This document shows, piece by piece, positions 6,747 through 7,527 of a DNA stretch of 7,527 nucleotides (position 1 is its first letter; every line of letters begins with the position of its first letter). This stretch comes from Bacteroidales bacterium. Its GTDB lineage: Bacteria > Bacteroidota > Bacteroidia > Bacteroidales > B18-G4. The stretch covers positions 1 to 7,527 of the forward strand of contig JAGLYE010000071.1 of assembly GCA_023132505.1 (NCBI GenBank), in the 5' to 3' direction. Made by a program: the position numbers and the translations under genes. A model generated the notes under the pieces. The model was given only the letters and a program-made list of their open reading frames with translations, was not told the DNA's origin and did not search any database.

Positions 6747-6779
6747 CTGTGGTTCTCTGTGCCTCTGCGCCTCTGTGGC
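6747..6779. repeat. right arm of 33-bp inverted repeat, four 8-bp units
   Basis: Read on the minus strand, after a leading G, the octamers are CCACAGAG, GCGCAGAG, GCACAGAG and AACCACAG. The arm starts 23 bp upstream of the GxxExxY start codon and ends 14 bp after the stop codon of the barrel gene. It is more regular than the left arm, whose extra G-for-A changes suggest decay or separate origin. Confidence 0.8.
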
Positions 6780-6793
6780 TATTCATGATGAAT

Positions 6794-7527
6794 TCATAAT
6801 TTAATACGTAGTTGCATTTTAATTTCAGGCTGCTTGTTTCCTATAATTTCATCGGGGCCGCTGCCGATGGTATTCCTGTCGGTAAAACAGCTCATGGAAA
6901 AACGCAGCCAGGTGTCGAGCCAGCTGGCCGGGCTGTATTTGGCAAGTATATAAAAGCGGAACCCTTTGCCATAATAAGCAGGCATAGAAGATGCATATAA
7001 AACATCATTTTCATAGGCATACAGCCTGCTATCATAATCATCCGTGTGAAATAATGCATACCTGAATGTAAGCCTTAGTGGAAGCTTTTGCGGATGGAAG
7101 TACATATCAAACAAGAGCAATGATCCTATCCTTTTTCCGGCCTCACCAATTCCTTCCAGGATTGTATATCCCGCATGCACCTTGCCTGAACAGGAAGCCG
7201 ACACAGTAAACCTGGCCACTGCCCGAATTTCATGTTTTTTCTCCTGGATCAGCCTGTCGAACCAGGATTGATGGTCATTGATGTTTTTGGTTCCTGAACG
7301 GAATCTGTACCTCAAAGCAAGCTCGGTCCCTCCTGAAGGATTGTAATACAAATTTATGTAGTACTCCTGCCCTCGCTGCACATTAATTGTCCTGCTTGTT
7401 AACCATGGATAAGAATAATGGTCGAATGAGGCCTGCAGGCTAAGTTTTCTGAATAATGGCATCTCCAGCATTATCTTAAGCCCCCTTTCATTGGCATTGT
7501 TTTCTCTCCTGCCGGGTGCCCGTGCCA
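6794..7527 (-). CDS. C-terminal part of an outer-membrane beta-barrel protein
   Basis: 244 codons are open from the window edge to the TGA at 6794-6796, so the start lies outside. The first visible methionine in this frame (7471) is unlikely to be the start because coding sequence continues upstream of it without interruption. The protein alternates polar and aromatic/hydrophobic residues in short strands (LSLQASFDHYSYPWL, YYINLYYNPSG, TELALRYRFRSG, LRLTFRYALFHTDDYDSR), which is typical of a transmembrane beta barrel, and it ends in a strand MQLRIKL. The block from AYENDVLYASSMPAYYGKGFRFY to DTIGSGPDEIIGN resembles, from recall, the C-terminus of Bacteroidota proteins annotated as helix-hairpin-helix (ComEA-like) domain proteins, which have that domain N-terminally. 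That domain is not visible here, so only the barrel is well supported. It would reside in the outer membrane; its role is unknown. Confidence 0.7.
   Translation of the reverse strand, partial: ARAPGRRENNANERGLKIMLEMPLFRKLSLQASFDHYSYPWLTSRTINVQRGQEYYINLYYNPSGGTELALRYRFRSGTKNINDHQSWFDRLIQEKKHEIRAVARFTVSASCSGKVHAGYTILEGIGEAGKRIGSLLLFDMYFHPQKLPLRLTFRYALFHTDDYDSRLYAYENDVLYASSMPAYYGKGFRFYILAKYSPASWLDTWLRFSMSCFTDRNTIGSGPDEIIGNKQPEIKMQLRIKL

Larger units (their letters stand above)
6249..6779 (-). mobile_element. putative 531-bp repeat-bounded GxxExxY cassette
   Basis: One GxxExxY gene fills the space between two inverted repeat arms, with 43 bp left over on one side and 23 bp on the other. No transposase lies inside, so if it moves it would do so with outside help (as a MITE-like or otherwise trans-mobilised unit). 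I see no convincing target-site duplication next to the arms. An alternative is that the arms are independent octamer repeats, each common in the genome, that happen to border the gene. The boundary structure is seen directly; mobility is inferred. Confidence 0.35.

Noticed and set aside
6788..6797. ATGAATTCAT palindrome beside the right repeat arm
   Set aside because: Ten A/T-rich bases overlapping the end of the barrel gene; no matching sequence beside the left arm, so not a target duplication.

Overview
The window looks like a chromosomal segment of a Bacteroidota bacterium, probably of the Bacteroidales/Marinilabiliales type. Four things suggest this: a 30S ribosomal protein S16 with the long charged C-terminal tail typical of that phylum, start codons with A/T-rich leaders and no Shine-Dalgarno sequence, several matches to the Bacteroidota -7 promoter box TAnnTTTG, and protein families common there (a DUF58 protein beside a thioredoxin, and an outer-membrane barrel protein with a 'PAYYGKG ... 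TIGSG.DEI.GN' C-terminus). The assignment is inferred from these features; no database was consulted.

Layout. Positions 1-1031 carry two minus-strand genes: rpsP (its 3' end runs off the left edge) and, upstream of it, an unrecognised 118-residue helical protein. A 263-bp divergent spacer (1032-1294) holds promoter boxes facing both ways. On the plus strand follow dnaE (1295-4756, replicative DNA polymerase III alpha subunit), trxA (4852-5169, thioredoxin) and a DUF58/von Willebrand-A protein (5247-6182). A clear stem-loop separates trxA from the DUF58 gene. At 6249-6779 lies a compact 531-bp unit: a minus-strand GxxExxY-family gene framed by two 33-bp imperfect inverted repeats, each made of four 8-bp repeats. 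The right edge (6794-7527, minus strand) is the C-terminal part of a predicted outer-membrane beta-barrel protein whose start is outside the window.

How the genes relate. rpsP, dnaE and trxA are housekeeping genes for translation, replication and redox balance. The DUF58 protein keeps its metal-binding MIDAS residues, but no MoxR ATPase gene, its usual partner, is visible. The GxxExxY unit is the accessory part: it sits tightly between two convergent genes and its repeat-flanked architecture suggests a small mobilisable or repeat-borne cassette. No RNA genes, CRISPR array, transposase or integrase gene was seen, and no gene-free stretch exceeds 300 bp.
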